Shown: positions 42,158 through 54,400, counted from the stretch's first letter. The stretch is 64,000 nucleotides of DNA from Closterium sp. Naga37s-1 (GCA_947471745.1 CANJKZ010000509.1:208501-272500); one strand, 5' to 3'. Notes: a model not told the origin generated them from the sequence alone. Program-made: numbers and translations.

Positions 42158-44854
42158 TCATGGGAAGAGGAGGGGCTCCCCAGAGGTGGTGCACGGTTGA
42201 TGTGGTGCTGGAAGGCTGAAGAGGCGCGAGAGGATGATGCGCAGGGCTCTGTGCACGTTCACTCTGTGCGGCACAGAGCAGAGCACGAGAGGGGCGCGCA
42301 TGGCCCTCGCACACAGCTTTGCCTGATAGGAAGGGGGGAGCGGGGAGTCGGGATTGGGCGGAAGGAAGGTGGGGTGGGGGGAAGGGGTGGAGTGGGATCG
42401 TGGGAGAGGAGGGGAAGAGGACGGTTGGAAAAGGGTACACGGGAAAGGGTACCTGGTGAGAATGATTGGTTGTTGATGTTTATGCTGAAGAGCCAATCAG
42501 AAAACAGGCTTGCAGGTCACATTACCGCTCAAGTTGAGCAATCGCTAAGAACATTAGAAAAAAGAAAGGGGGTGCTTACAAGGAGTACATATTTGCTGCG
42601 TCTGTGCAACCAGAGATGCATGTAGATGCATGCATGCATGCATGGGCCTGCATGGATGAACCTGCATGCGAACACACTCTTGTTCACATGCATAAGACAC
42701 GCATACACCGATCCACCCACACCCACACACACAAAAATACACACAAACCCACACCCATACACACACATGTACCTGCTTGGTAACTCGGTGCTGCGTCTCC
42801 TGTGGTTGCAGCAAGAAGAGGTCAAACTTGGTGCCCACGAGCACAGGGAGAGCACACTGCGGGGCACCGAGGGATGGGGAAGACAGTGCAACCAGGGAGA
42901 AACGAAACAAGGCGACATGTAGCAGTCATGACCTCTGACAGAAGTTCTGAGGCGTCTCAAGACCGATGAGACCACGGAACAATGGAACAAGGGGGGACAC
43001 GACACAGAAGAGCCGCCAAGGCCAATTGGGGTGGACCGTGCCGTGGAGTAGATGCTTTTTGAGTTTTTTCTCACGAGCATGTGCGTGCGCATGAAGGCGG
43101 GGTGAAAGGTGAAACACACAAGGATGTGAGGGGAAAGCGACCATGGTGAAGATGAGTGGCAGCAGAGCACACATGAAGGGGATGGGGACAAGCAAGAGGG
43201 TGGGGATGTGGGATGGTTGGTTGGTATAATACCTGGTTGAGGGCCCGGGCTTCTAAGTACCATGACTGAATGCTGCGATGTGGACGGAAGTGAGAGAAGG
43301 TGAGAGGAGGTGAGAAATAGGGGCAGGGAGAGGAGACGGGTTGGTTGAAGAGGGGTAATGAGGGATTTGAACCGGTGAATATAAAGGAGGAGGCCGAGAG
43401 AAGCGTGTGCTGCTTGAGGGGCGTAGTGCCTGTGATGTCAGAAGAGTCCTTTCACATACAATTCTGACTGCATAGAGGCGCGCATGCTTTGAGCGAAGTG
43501 GTGAAGTGGTGAAGTGCAGCGACTCTTTAAGCGCCTCAAAAGTGAGACGAGTTTTTTTGGTGCCTCAAAAGTGAGATTCGTGTGATCATTTTGAGGCGCC
43601 CCAAAAGCAGCATGCTTCTACTACTACGTCTGAGTCTACATTGCGGCGAGCACGTGCTACAAAAAAAAACATCTCAGGCTACATTAAGGCAGGCAGGAAG
43701 GCAGGCAGAGAGGTAGCAGGCAAGTGAGTGATGTTTTGAGTCGACTCAAAGCACGGCTCATCTCACGCGGATTTTGAGTCGACTCAAAACACGGCTCATT
43801 TCATGCAGACAGGCAGAGAGGTAGCAGGCAAGGTACCTGCGGAGGGTGGAGGGGCGAGTGAGGTCGAAGAAGAGGAGCAGCGCTGCCGCATCGTTGCACA
43901 CAAAGGGCAGCAACGATGCGAACTGGCGGCGGCCTGGCGTGGCGTGTGCACGGGGTGGGGGGAAGGAGAAGAGGGGGAGGGGAAGGGAGGGGCAGCATTG
44001 GGGGCACGACACGACACGACAGGGGTTGACGCGACACGGCGCAGCAAGGCTCAACTCGACACAGCATGGCACAACATCAAGGGATGCGAGGAAGTGCGCC
44101 TGAGCACCTGAGAGTTCCCAGGAGGTAATGGCGATGGTGGCAGGGGTGGGGGAGGCTGGCAGCGCGATGCTGTGATGGTGACACTCTACTCCCACTGTCG
44201 GCGCATACGCTGCTGACCACATTCCCCCTCCTCCCCCTCCTCCCCCTCCCCTTCCTCCGCCTCCTCCCCCTCCCCCTCCTCCCCCGCCGCCGCCGCCACT
44301 CGTCTGCCCTTGCCCGTTTGCCAGCCCGTCAACCGGTATACCCCCACTGCCACCACCACTCCCACCACCACTGCCCCGCCCGCTGCCTCTCGTGCTGCTG
44401 CTGCTGCTGCTGCGGTTGGCTGGCGCGCTAGCAACGCCGTTGCCGGTCCCGCTGCTGGCGCTGAGATCGCTGTCGGATTCTTCGAATAAACGGGCCTGGA
44501 AAGGTGGGGTGGACGCATGCAATGCAATGCAATGCGCGTGGGTGGTTGATGCGCATGTGAGGCGTTAATGCGCATGTGGATGGTTGATGACACATGCCCA
44601 CATGCCATGCGCACATACCATACCCACCAGCACGCACGCACAGCCCAGCACGCACCATGAAGCTCGACTTGCCACAATCCGGGTCCCCAACGAGTGCAAT
44701 CTTCACCCACACAGTATCGTCCGAATCAGGCCCGGATACGGACCGCACCCAGCTCATGTCGGCCTCCCCGCCTTCCCCCTCCCCGTCCGCGCCATCCATA
44801 TAATCCGCCCCCATTCCACCGCCCCGCGCGTCCCCGTCATCACCTCCCCCGCCT

Positions 44855-44885
<31 letters not shown>

Positions 44886-45393
44886 GGCCGCCTCCCCCCG
44901 TTCCCCGCGTCTCCCCTCCGGCTCCGCCGCCCATCCCCAAGTCCCCGCGGGCTATGCTGTCTCTTCCGCCCTGTTGTGCGCGCCAGTCGCCGTCAGCGTA
45001 AGCGCGCGGATCCCGCTCGCCGTCGTACCCGTCGTCCGCGCCCTCCCACGCGTCGCTGCTGCCGCTGCCTCCGCTGCTAGCTAAATCATCGCATTCGCCG
45101 GACGCGCGACCGCCGCCGCCGTCGTAATAGTCGTCGCCGTCAGCAACGGCCGGTTGCTGAGCCGGCTGCCACCGCTGCTGCGGCTCCTCGTTTCTGTCCC
45201 GGGCTTGTTGCTGCTGCTGCTGTTGCTGTTGCTGTTGTAGCTGCTGCTGCTCCTGCCTACGCCAATCGCCGTCTTCCCGGTCTCCGTATCTCGGCGCGGC
45301 AGCGCGACCGACGCTATTCAGACCGTTGCTGGCGAGAGATGGACGGTTGTGCACGAGGATTGGCACCTCGAGTGACTTGCGACGATTCGCCAT
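42158..45393 (-). CDS. SGP1/Spg1-type septum-promoting small GTPase
   Basis: Ras-superfamily GTPase of the Spg1/Tem1 class, which in fungi triggers septation and in plants (SGP1) partners MAP4K-type kinases. Exons by phase and homology: 45393-44656, 44495-44108, 43933-43837, 43054-43006 (least certain), 42856-42773, 42322-42158; 506 residues. P-loop GDPDCGKSSFM ends exon 1. Exon 2 has SWELSG in place of the usual WDLGG, exon 3 FVCNDAAALLLFFDLTRPST, exon 5 LPVLVGTKFDLFLLQPQE (TKFD guanine motif), and exon 6 APLVLCSVPHRVNVHRALRI and GEPLLFP, like plant SGP1 ends. About 225 residues of Gln/Gly/Asp-rich sequence precede the GTPase, and a Gly/Ser insert splits it after the P-loop. Plant SGP1 proteins are near 280-290 residues. 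Confidence 0.85.
42945..42962. repeat. 18-bp palindrome, diverged
   Basis: TTCTGAGGCGTCTCAAGA in intron 4 of the GTPase gene. Confidence 0.75.
43522..43606. repeat. Three palindrome-derived units in GTPase intron 3
   Basis: CTTTAAGCGCCTCAAAAGTG, TTTTGGTGCCTCAAAAGTG and TTTTGAGGCGCCCCAAAA in a row. The first two share the tail CCTCAAAAGTGAGA. Confidence 0.82.
43701..43832. repeat. Intronic tandem duplication with two GTCGAC palindromes
   Basis: GGCAGAGAGGTAGCAGGCAA occurs at about 43704 and again at about 43811. Between them lie TTTTGAGTCGACTCAAAG (43734-43751) and the perfect TTTTGAGTCGACTCAAAA (43772-43789), each followed by a copy of CACGGCTCATYTCAYGC. The right copy of the repeat abuts the donor of GTPase exon 3. 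Confidence 0.92.
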
Positions 45394-45963
45394 AACAGTG
45401 CGCTACAGTCGAAGAACCTACTAACGAAGCCTTAAGAAGACGCGACGGCCAACGGCTCGCGAATCGGACGCTTGTCCCCGACTTCCCGTCAATTTCAGCC
45501 AGATTGAAAAAGAAAATAAAAAGCGTGTTTTGCAAGGCTGCCCGCTGACAAAAGAGATGCGGGAAAATCGCAAATGGACTGTCTTTCTTCCAGTGTAACC
45601 GAATCGCGCAGTACAAATGCCGCTGTCCCTTGCTGATGCTGAAGCCGCAACTTACCGCCAACAGGGTGGCGGTCCTAGGGACGGCAATGGCAGCGGGCTA
45701 AACGTTCAGGTGGGCTCCTAGCACAACGGTTTTCGTTAAAAAAGTCGGTAGCAGAGGCTCGGTGGAAATATAGTACCAAATGCAGGTGGCGGGCGCGCGA
45801 TGCGGAGATATGGACGAGAGAATTGTGTAGTGGTGCTAATGCGGCCAACCCTAAAACTGTAGAGATAACTACATGACTGGGTCTCTCGAGCTGGGAGTGG
45901 AGGTGAAGTGGAGTGGAGTGGGTGTGGTGTGGGGGTGCTCATTTTCTCGCTACACAAAAATTG
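45394..45963 (-). promoter_or_regulatory. Presumed promoter/5' leader of the GTPase gene
   Basis: Non-coding stretch between the start codon at 45393 and MITE 2. No convincing core promoter element is seen. Assigned by position. Confidence 0.35.
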
Positions 45964-45966
45964 TAA

Positions 45967-46429
45967 GGGCGTGTCCAGCGCGTACATTTAGAGTTCATAA
46001 ACCCATTCAGTTACCACATTTCCTATTGTAACACTGCATTTTACAAAAAGGTTGGACACGATCAGCTTCCGTTCACAAGACGGCACGCCCGCTGCGCGTA
46101 CGACGAATCGTCTAACACACGTTACTGGAATCAGTGTGCGCGCGAACAAGGGTACAGCATTGCGTCCTGCCCGCTACAGTAATTTTCGTTCAAGCGTGGA
46201 AGTTTCGCTTGTGCGTGAATTTCTGTGCGATGATAGACGAGGCAACCAGTTACCTCGTTTTCCACGAACTGTAGAAATTTGTGTGCAGAGGGTTGTGTCC
46301 GCGCGCTGGAAGGCCCAATCCTTCGGACTCGACTCACCTTATATTCGTTTTTTGGTACAGTGAGATTTTTTGAGCCGGGAAACGTGTGAAGGTACTAATA
46401 TTCCCAAAATGTACGCGCTGGACACGCCC
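45967..46429. mobile_element. PIF/Harbinger-like (Tourist-type) MITE 2
   Basis: 463 bp with 23-bp perfect terminal inverted repeats beginning GGGCGTGTCCAGCGCGTACA. It is flanked by a TAA target duplication (45964-45966 and 46430-46432). No transposase frame. The TIR differs from MITE 1 after GGGCG, so this is a separate family. It lies about 570 bp upstream of the GTPase start codon. Confidence 0.88.
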
Positions 46430-46432
46430 TAA

Positions 46433-47537
46433 GGAATTTTCCGAGATTCCTTAATGGGTCACACTAAACACGCGTACAACTCCAGTTTCCGGAGAACAGG
46501 CTCGGTCCGACGACCTTGCCCTCCGAACCACCATCGCGTCGCCTTCGGGTTTCCCAACCCCGAACCTGCACACAACCATCTCGCGACTCCGCGGCCTTGG
46601 CCTAGCTAGCATTGCTATATTAGTCCTAGGCCTCAATGTTTGCTTAGACGTTGTAGTCACTTTCGCGATATTGCATTCTGCGCACTCTCCTCTGTAGTGG
46701 TAACCATAACAATATTTTCCATCTTCATGATTTTCACATGAATTGTGCAAGGAAATGTGAGTTGCGGGCTTGGGGGGCACAGTTGGTGCTGGGGGGAGGT
46801 AAATGTAAAAGTTAAAGGGGAAACCCCCCTTGGTATTACCCCGGCTGTCGATCGTAATTCCCTTACCCACTTATTTACACGACTCGCTGGGTATCGAGGT
46901 AAGGAATATCCACTCCCAGATGAGCAGTACGAAACCCCCTTCTGGGGGGCTGGCAGAACTCGCCGACACTGGGGTTTGAACCTGGAATCTCATCCTTCGG
47001 AAGTCCCATCTTACTTGACTGGGCCACTTCGGGATGATGTTGGGGGGAGGAAGGAGAGTGGCCGGGGTAGAAGGGGGGATGCTTTTGTCAAAGGAGCTTA
47101 TCTTCCACGTCCAGCAAACAATCAAACATAAAATTTTATGTGGGAGATTCTCACACGAGTAACACGATTGACACTGGCTACAATTATCAATATGCTATGG
47201 GTACTCTCTATTAGAATACAAGTGGGGGTGAGTGGGGCCTTGCGGCTGCTATGCGGCTCGGACTCCCAATTCAGCAGCTGCAGGTGGCGGGGCAGTGTGT
47301 TTGTGGCACAGCGTATGATGACCCAGCGGACCCACATCATGCCCTACGATACAAACACCAGCACGGTCCATCTCGGGTGCATGATGAGGTGAAGTTTGCG
47401 GTGGCGTGGATCTTTAAGGCACAGATGCGGTGGTGATAATAGATGATAGCATGGTGTTGTCAAGGGAAGCGGGTTGATGTAGCGATGCGACGACCGACGG
47501 TCGGAGAGGCTCACATTATAGAGATCAGCGTCGCGGA
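46433..47537. other. Intergenic region
   Basis: No gene recognised. Holds the tRNA-like stretch described separately; otherwise unassigned, with only short frames. Confidence 0.5.
46955..47030 (-). repeat. tRNA-like sequence, possible SINE head
   Basis: On the minus strand TGGCCCAGTCAAG (A-box-like) is followed about 40 bases later by GGTTCAAACCCC (B-box). The spacing suits a tRNA-derived promoter. Flanking stems do not form a convincing tRNA, so a SINE head or a decayed tRNA is more likely than a working gene. Confidence 0.4.
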
Positions 47538-47674
47538 TTTCAGAATCCCAACCACTAGACCATTGGGATAAAAGGGCTTGTTAAGTAGCGGGTCAGTGCG
47601 CCCATAACCCCCAGGCCAACATGCCTGTAACCCTTCCCTAGGATCAATCGGGGATCACCAGTAGACCTCTGACA
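47538..47674 (-). repeat. Solo LTR of the miniature LTR element family
   Basis: 137 bp, minus strand TGTCAGAGGTCTACTGG...GGGATTCTGAAA, about 93-95% like the LTRs at 13479-13825. Flanked by the target duplication GCGGA (47533-47537 and 47675-47679), so a full element inserted here and recombined to one LTR. Confidence 0.92.
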
Positions 47675-47716
47675 GCGGACCCGCTGTCGCTCTCTCCATC
47701 TCTGCTAGAACAATGC

Positions 47717-48111
47717 GTGCGTTCCATAGGAGTGGTGGCAAGGGCGTGGGAGCGTCGTAAGATGGGTGATTACGCGCCTCGAGTTGCACGCAATCGGGGC
47801 GCGCAGTTCACCCCTCTTATAGTAGAGACGTTGGGTTGTTTAGGTGGTCGTTTTTTGCGGTGGCTTCGACAGCAAGGGGACGCGCACTTAGGGCTAGATG
47901 TGTCACGGTGGGCATGTCGAGAGGATGACACTTCGTTTTCGGCTTATCTTTTTGGGTCTCTGATGCTCATCGGAGTGGCGTTACAACGGACACAAGCCTA
48001 TGTCATCCTGCTTCGTACAGCTTCTTCCGTGGAGAGATGGACGTTGATTTGGTGGACAGTGAGAGAAATGATGTCGGGGTGGAGGGTAGTGTCCTCTGTG
48101 TGGAGGCCCTA
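47717..48111 (+). pseudogene. Retroelement-type C-terminal fragment
   Basis: Frame with AWERRKMGDYAPRVARNRGA and FTPLIVETLGCLGGRFLRWL, which resembles the short domain often found at the C-terminus of reverse-transcriptase-bearing proteins in algae and plants. It is cut by the insertion of Copia D at 48112. I could not assign a family. Confidence 0.35.
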
Positions 48112-48543
48112 TGTTACGATCAGAGAATGATCGACCCTAGGATCACCTCGGGAAGGTTCGCACACGTTTGAGTAGTGGTGGGCCCTTGACCTCAATAGCA
48201 GAGTGAATGCAAAATGTTTGAGATGATTAAAACATGCAAATACAGAGAGTATAAGTAGTAGTACAGGGGGAATATGAAACGACCTAGCTAGCCATGTACT
48301 CTAAGGGGTACATTCCCTTATTCGAATTCAAACCAACCGTGTGATGCGTACAATTGCGAAACTGTTCCCGCCAATTCCCTCGCTCCTGCAGCTGCCCGAT
48401 GTCGTCTGCTCCGACGGTCCAGATCCGTTCCAACCGTCTGCGTCGCTTCGAGTCAACTCTGACTCTTCGCGTTCATTCTCGATAGTGCGTGGTTCACATA
48501 GCTACGGTTAGGAGTGCACAATAGTATTTCACTATTCGTAACA
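48112..48543 (-). repeat. 3' LTR of Copia D
   Basis: 432 bp; the polypurine tract lies just right of it on the plus-strand map. Confidence 0.92.
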
Positions 48544-48577
48544 TCCCCCTTCACTCCTGACCGTAGCTCGACTTGAC

Positions 48578-51500
48578 CTACTTGACCACTCCGGTGAGTT
48601 CGGAGCAGTGCTTGTACTGCTGGTGTGGTAGTTGTTGCGTGAGGAAGTCTGCTGCCATGTCACCCGTTGGGCAGTACGTCAAGTCCACCTTGCCTTTGTC
48701 CACTTCGTCCTTGACGAAGAAGTACCGCAGTGCAATGTGCTTGGTGCGGTTGACGAATCCGGGTTTGTTTGCGATGCGGATTGCGCTCTGGTTGTCGCAG
48801 TGTAGGCGAAAGATGGGCAAAACTGGAATTTTCGCCTCCTGCAGGAGTTCCTGCAAGTAAAAGCCTTGGCGAACTGCTGCTGTTGCTGCGATGAATTCTG
48901 CTTCGGCCGATGACAGGGCAACCAGCTCCTGTTTCTGCGAGTTCCATGAGATTGGTCCCGTCGGCTCGAGGCGGAACAGGAAGCGAGTCCTGGACCGTCG
49001 ATTGTCGGGGTCTGCTGCGTGATTAGAGTCCACGTAGCCGATGAGGCTAAAGGATGGGGTCGGCACTTTTGAGTAACAGAGTCCGATCTTGGGCGTTGAA
49101 ACAAACGACTATAGAGCGCGCTGCAGATCAGAAGGTTCTCAGCCGTTGGATTGCGAGAGTACTGGGCCAACTGACTCGCGATGTAGGAAAGGTCAGGCCT
49201 GCAAGTGACAGAGGCGAAGAGCAGGCATCGCAGCTGCTGTTGATAAGTCTGAATACTAGCGGGGGATAGGGCTTTGTTGTCAGATTTGTGGTTCGATCCG
49301 GGAGTGTGGTAAGGAGTGGAGAGAGGTGCAGGCGAAATGTTGAAGCGTTTCCCAAGATCCTCTGTGTACTTAGCTGCTGAGAGGTGGATAGCTTCTGGCG
49401 TGTAGGAGATATTAAGTCCTAAGAACTGCTTCACCTCGTAGTTGCAGGTAATGTCGACGCGCCCCGCCAGATTCCTCTCGAACTGTTCGAGCAGCTCGTT
49501 GCTCGACCTTATGTAGAGGAGGTTGTCAACGTAGACCGTAAGCAGGATGTATTCGCCGCGGAAATCACGGCGGTACATCTTCGGGTCGTGAGGCAGTTGC
49601 TTGAAACCAATTTCAAGCAGAATGTTGTGCAGATACTGCTGCCAGAGCCTCGGCGCATGTTTGATCCCGTGAAGGGATTTCCGCAGCTGGCAAACGCGTG
49701 AATCCCCTTCACAGTACGTGTGCGGCTGCTCCACGTAGATCACGGCATCTACTAACGCGTATAAGAACGCATTTTTCACGTCGATCTGGCGCAGGGGCAG
49801 GTGCCTTGCAGCTGCGATGGCGAGCAAGGTTTGGACGGAGGTGTGACGGCTGACTGGCGCAAATGTCTGGTCAAAGTTGATACCGTGCCTCTGGTCATAG
49901 CTGCGCACCACCCAGCGCACCTTGAATCGCTCAATTATGCCATCCGCTGCGGTCTTCACGCGGAAGACCCATTTGCCAGAGAGGACCCTTGCGCCCTTGA
50001 TTGCTGCACGGTCGACGAGCACCCAGGTGTCTTTGGATTCAAGTGCCTTGATCTCTGCATCCATCGCCTCTCGCCACTCCTTGCTATGTGGTCCAGTGAG
50101 GGCTTGGCACTGATTTCTCGGCTCGATGACACGTGGCGCCTTCGAGGTTGCGTTGTGGAGCCCGAGCAGCTGCATCCCGGAGATGGTGCTGTCGTGGCGA
50201 TGCTGTGGGATAACTTCCTGCACATCGTCACCGTCACTCTCAGGCTCAGGTGGTGCCGGTGGCGCTGCGCCTCTACCGCTTCCTCCTGTTCCGCCCATTT
50301 CTTCTCTAGAGGAATCCTCGTCGTCGTCATCGCTGCTGTGGTGATCGCCCCTCGTGAATTCGCCTCTAGTGTCCTGCTCTAGGATCGCAGCAGCGGCTTC
50401 GTCCTCAGGTGTTGCGCAGCTATGTCCATCGTTCGTGTAGACGCGGTTCGTGTTCGTCTCCTCGTCGTGGCAAAAATGTTCGAGGAAGAGCCGTTCGTAG
50501 AAGATGACGTCACGCGCGTGGGTTGTCTTCTGGCTGAGTAGGTCCAGGATGATCCACGCCTTGTGCTAGTGACGGATGCCGAGGTGGATTCCCCAATGCG
50601 CGCGGCTCGCGAATTTGCCGATGGTTGACGTTGGTGGGCAATACTGCACCATGCACCCCCACACGCGGAGCATGGAGGAGTCCCTTTTCATCCCGGTCCA
50701 CTTCAGATGTGGGGACAAATTGTCGGTGATGGCGGTGGTTGACAGAAGGTTGTGCACCCGCACGGCGTGGTGCATCGCATAGGTCCAGTAGGTTGGCGGC
50801 AGCTTCGATTGCTTCATCAGCGCTCGCACCTTCGTCATCAGTATGCGATTCGTGCGCTCAGCTACGCCTTGCTATTGGTGCGCGTAGGGGAGAGAGATGT
50901 GATGCTCGATTCCCTTCTGCGCCAAGTAGTCCTGCATCTTCTTGCTTCTGAATCCTGTTACGCTGTCAGATTGCCAGATCTTCAGCTTCTCCCCAGATTG
51001 CCGCTATGCGTGCGCCAGCGAGAGGCGGAATACTTCGTACACTCTGCTGCGTGCTTCTACGTTTACGACCCATATGTAGCGCGTCCCGGCGTCGATGAAG
51101 GTGAGCGTATAGAGCTCGTCGTTGACTCCGCAATGCCCCACATTCAGGAAGTCGCTGTACACCTTGTACAACTTGGGGTAGCGGTTAGTTCCCGGTTCAA
51201 GCAGCGGGAACAGCTGGTGACTTTGTGCAGCTTCGGGGTAGACGGTGCAGTTGCGCGGATGTGTCGCGCCTCTTACTGCGGTGCCGTCTGGGCGCAGGAG
51301 TGCGCCAGGAGCGAAAACTCCTGCGTCGATGCAATTTTTCAGCGTCGCGCGTGAGGGATGTCCGAGGCACTAGTGCCATAGCGCATCGCCGGCGCGGAAA
51401 TGGGAGGTGCGCATGTAGCGCGCGTGGGCTTCTTCGGGGTCTTCGTCGGATACTTGGGCAGGTTCTGCTGCTGCCTCTTCTGCTGCTTCGTCTCCGTCGT

Positions 51501-54400
51501 TGGCGGTAGTTAACATCAGCGCCAAGAATTCTCTGTCGCGAATTTCGGAGAGAGAAATGTTGGTCCCAGGGATAGTTCCAGGGGCGAAGGTGGGTTCACG
51601 CGGTTCTGGGGCAGGCCCGTGGACGGTGCGGCGCGGGGTCGATGGCTCGTTGCCCCAGTCGATGGTGTCCCATGGGTCGCGGTACGGCTGGATGTCCGGT
51701 GGAGGTAACGCGGGTGCAGCGCGACGCGGGGGACGACCGAGGGGAACAATAGCAGGTTCAACCTCCGTTTCTTCTCCCCCCTTTCGGTCTTCACGGGAAG
51801 TTTCCCAGCCGCTGCCTTCTGCGCCAGATGCAACGCCCCAGCCGCCACTTACGGTTGCCCAGGTACCGCCGGTGTTGCCCCATCCGCCGGTGTCGCTCGT
51901 TCCCCATCCGCCAGCACTTCCCCACCCCCCTTCATTGGAGGCGCTTTCCTCTGCTTCGGCGCCCCATGCGACACACGCGAATGTGCCGCACGCCTTGGCA
52001 AGGCTCTGTCGGCGAAGTTCCTCTGCTTCGCGCCGCGCCATGTCTTCTTCTTGCTCCACGGTAAGGTTCTTTGCGGGGTCGCGCCAATGGGGGTAGATCT
52101 CCATGAACTTCTCCTTTGTGTAAGGTCGCGGCTCCTCATGCACATCGAAAGTGCCGACGCCGACGCCGTGCAACATGCCTTGGAGATGCTGCGATGCTGG
52201 TCCGGTGAGGGGATGTTCTGGCGTGCCGAACACGCTGCGCGTGGTGATCTCGAGCTCCAGGTGTGACATCCCTTCTTCTGGCGGTGCATGTCGCTCTGCT
52301 TCGGCGATGGCGGCAAGTCCACGGCCGGCGATCGCGCTGGTTGACATGGTGGGCGTGTGGCAATCCCTGCAGATGCCGTCTAGGTCAGGGTTGTGCAGCG
52401 CCAGTTTACGTGGGTGAGGGTGATGCGGCACCCACGGCCTTCCGTCAGGGTGTTTCCAGTCCCTCCGGTGAATGTGCTCGAAGTGCAGACGAACAAGATC
52501 GATTAGCTCGTTCGAGTCACCGCTGCAGTCGGGAATGTCAAAGTCGAGGACGTACACTCCGTTTTCGGAGTGTGCTCTTCCGATCTGCTTGCGAGGAGTA
52601 CTCGGCGACGCGTAGTGCAGCAGAATGTTGCGCGTCGCGCAGTCTGTGCTCAGTTCGACACCGCAATCCATGAGTTGAGCGGCGGAAAGCAAGTTGAAGC
52701 GCAAATTCTGGACGATGAGCACATCATTGAGGGTGATGTGCATGCGGCTTCCTCGCGCCTTGAGCACGATGATTCATTGCGCGTTTGCGCGCAGGCGTGT
52801 ATTGTTTGCCACGGTGACATAGGTGACGGTGGGGGTAGGGACGACGTTGGATATGTAACGCTCAGAGCCCACCATGTGCTGGCCGCATCAGCTGTCCAGG
52901 TGCCAGGCGTTGTAGCGCTTGTTGTCGTCACGTGCGAGCGGCGCCAGACGCGGGGTGACAAAGTGAGGTGTGTCGAACTTAAAAAACTGCTCGCGCGAGA
53001 GCCAATCGAGTGGCGCCGCCCGTATGTCAGGTACGTGCGGGGGACTTTCAAGCAGCAAGTTCCAGTCCTGCTTGTCGTCGTCGGTGAAGTCGTGGCGCGT
53101 GCTGAACGGGTTGTTGTTGGAGAACGCGCCGATGGGATGCGGTGCTGGCTCTGGTGATGGTGAGCGCACGCGGCGACGACGAGACTGGCCTGTCATTGTC
53201 ATGTTCCCCATGACATTGCACACTGGGGTAGGCAGTGATGGCGGCTGCTGCCGCTGATGCTGAACCGCTGGGTTCAGGTTGCGCGATGGGGGTTGATACC
53301 CCTGGACGCATGTCGCCTCGTGCATCTTGTCGGCCGGACCAGTTGCTCGGATTGGTCTGGCGAGGGCGAGATCGGGATTTACATCGATCTGCCAAATGCC
53401 CGAAGTTTATGAAGATTTTGCAGTAAAGGCGCCGCGGTCGTCGCTCTTCGGTGTTGTCGGCGTAGAAGGCGAAACGTTCTCGTTCTCGTCGCGGTGTTGG
53501 TTGCTGCTGGTCCATATCTCGTTGTTCGACGAGAAGGGCGGCGCAAAGGGCGGCCTCCGAGATGACCCCCTGCTGTCGGAGAAGTGCCTTGCGGGGCCGC
53601 CATTCTGGGCCGAGCCCTTGAAGCACGATATCCATGAAGATTTCATCGGATATGCTGCTTCCCAACTTCGCGATTTGATCGCGAAGGTTCCGACGGCGAT
53701 TGATGTAGCTGTTGGCCTTCTCTCCTGGGGCCATTTTGGTCTCCAGTAGCTGCTGGAGCAGGCGGCTCGACGTAACCGAATCTTTTGGTGGTACACGCCA
53801 TTCAGGTGGCGCCACACGTCGAGGGCTGGAGCAGGCGAAGTTTTGTAAGAGCGAATGCTCAACTGCTCTGCCGGCGACATGTTGCGCAGAAGAACCCCGT
53901 ACGCCATCAGAGATTCGTTGTAGTACCTCGTCCCGGCGTCGTCGGTATCTTCCGTTGAAGTAGTGAAAGATCTGAGCGTTCTGCATCAGGAGCTCCAGCT
54001 CAAATCTCCACGTATAGAAATCTCTGCCGTCAAAGCACCACTTGTCTTTATTTTTTATATGCTCAGGAACATTGATTGCGCATAGAGAATTGCTTCTTTA
54101 CTGGGACGGGGAGTCTTGGGGGTTGAGCCATTTGTGTCGAAGGAGAAGGTGTGCGGGGCGGCGTTCTGGCTATTTGGGGCAGGTTGAGAGGGTTGCGAGG
54201 AAGTTCCCCCATTGCCATTCCGCAATGTTTGGAGTCCTTGCTCCAAGCTAGTGAGTCGCTGAAGCAGTTGTGCGAGGACGACGGTTCCGATCGTCGTCGT
54301 TTCCTCGCTCGTCGCAGCCGGGTTGGGTTGCGCATCAGCCGTCAGATTTGTCTGACCACCAGATCCTCTGGCCATTCTCACACACGAGCGTGTGCCGGAC
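48578..54400 (-). pseudogene. Copia D gag-pol remnant
   Basis: Recognisable pieces are the RT (KWVFRVKTAADG, DVKNAFLYA, VYVDNLLYI), RNase H (HCDNQSAIRIANKPGF, RTKHIALRYFFVKDEV), the integrase C-terminal part (HHAVRVHNLL, RVWGCMVQY), the post-protease region (LNDVLIVQNLRFNLLS) and Gag. Sequence differs clearly from A and B, so it is a separate copia lineage. Broken; treated as a fossil. Confidence 0.85.
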
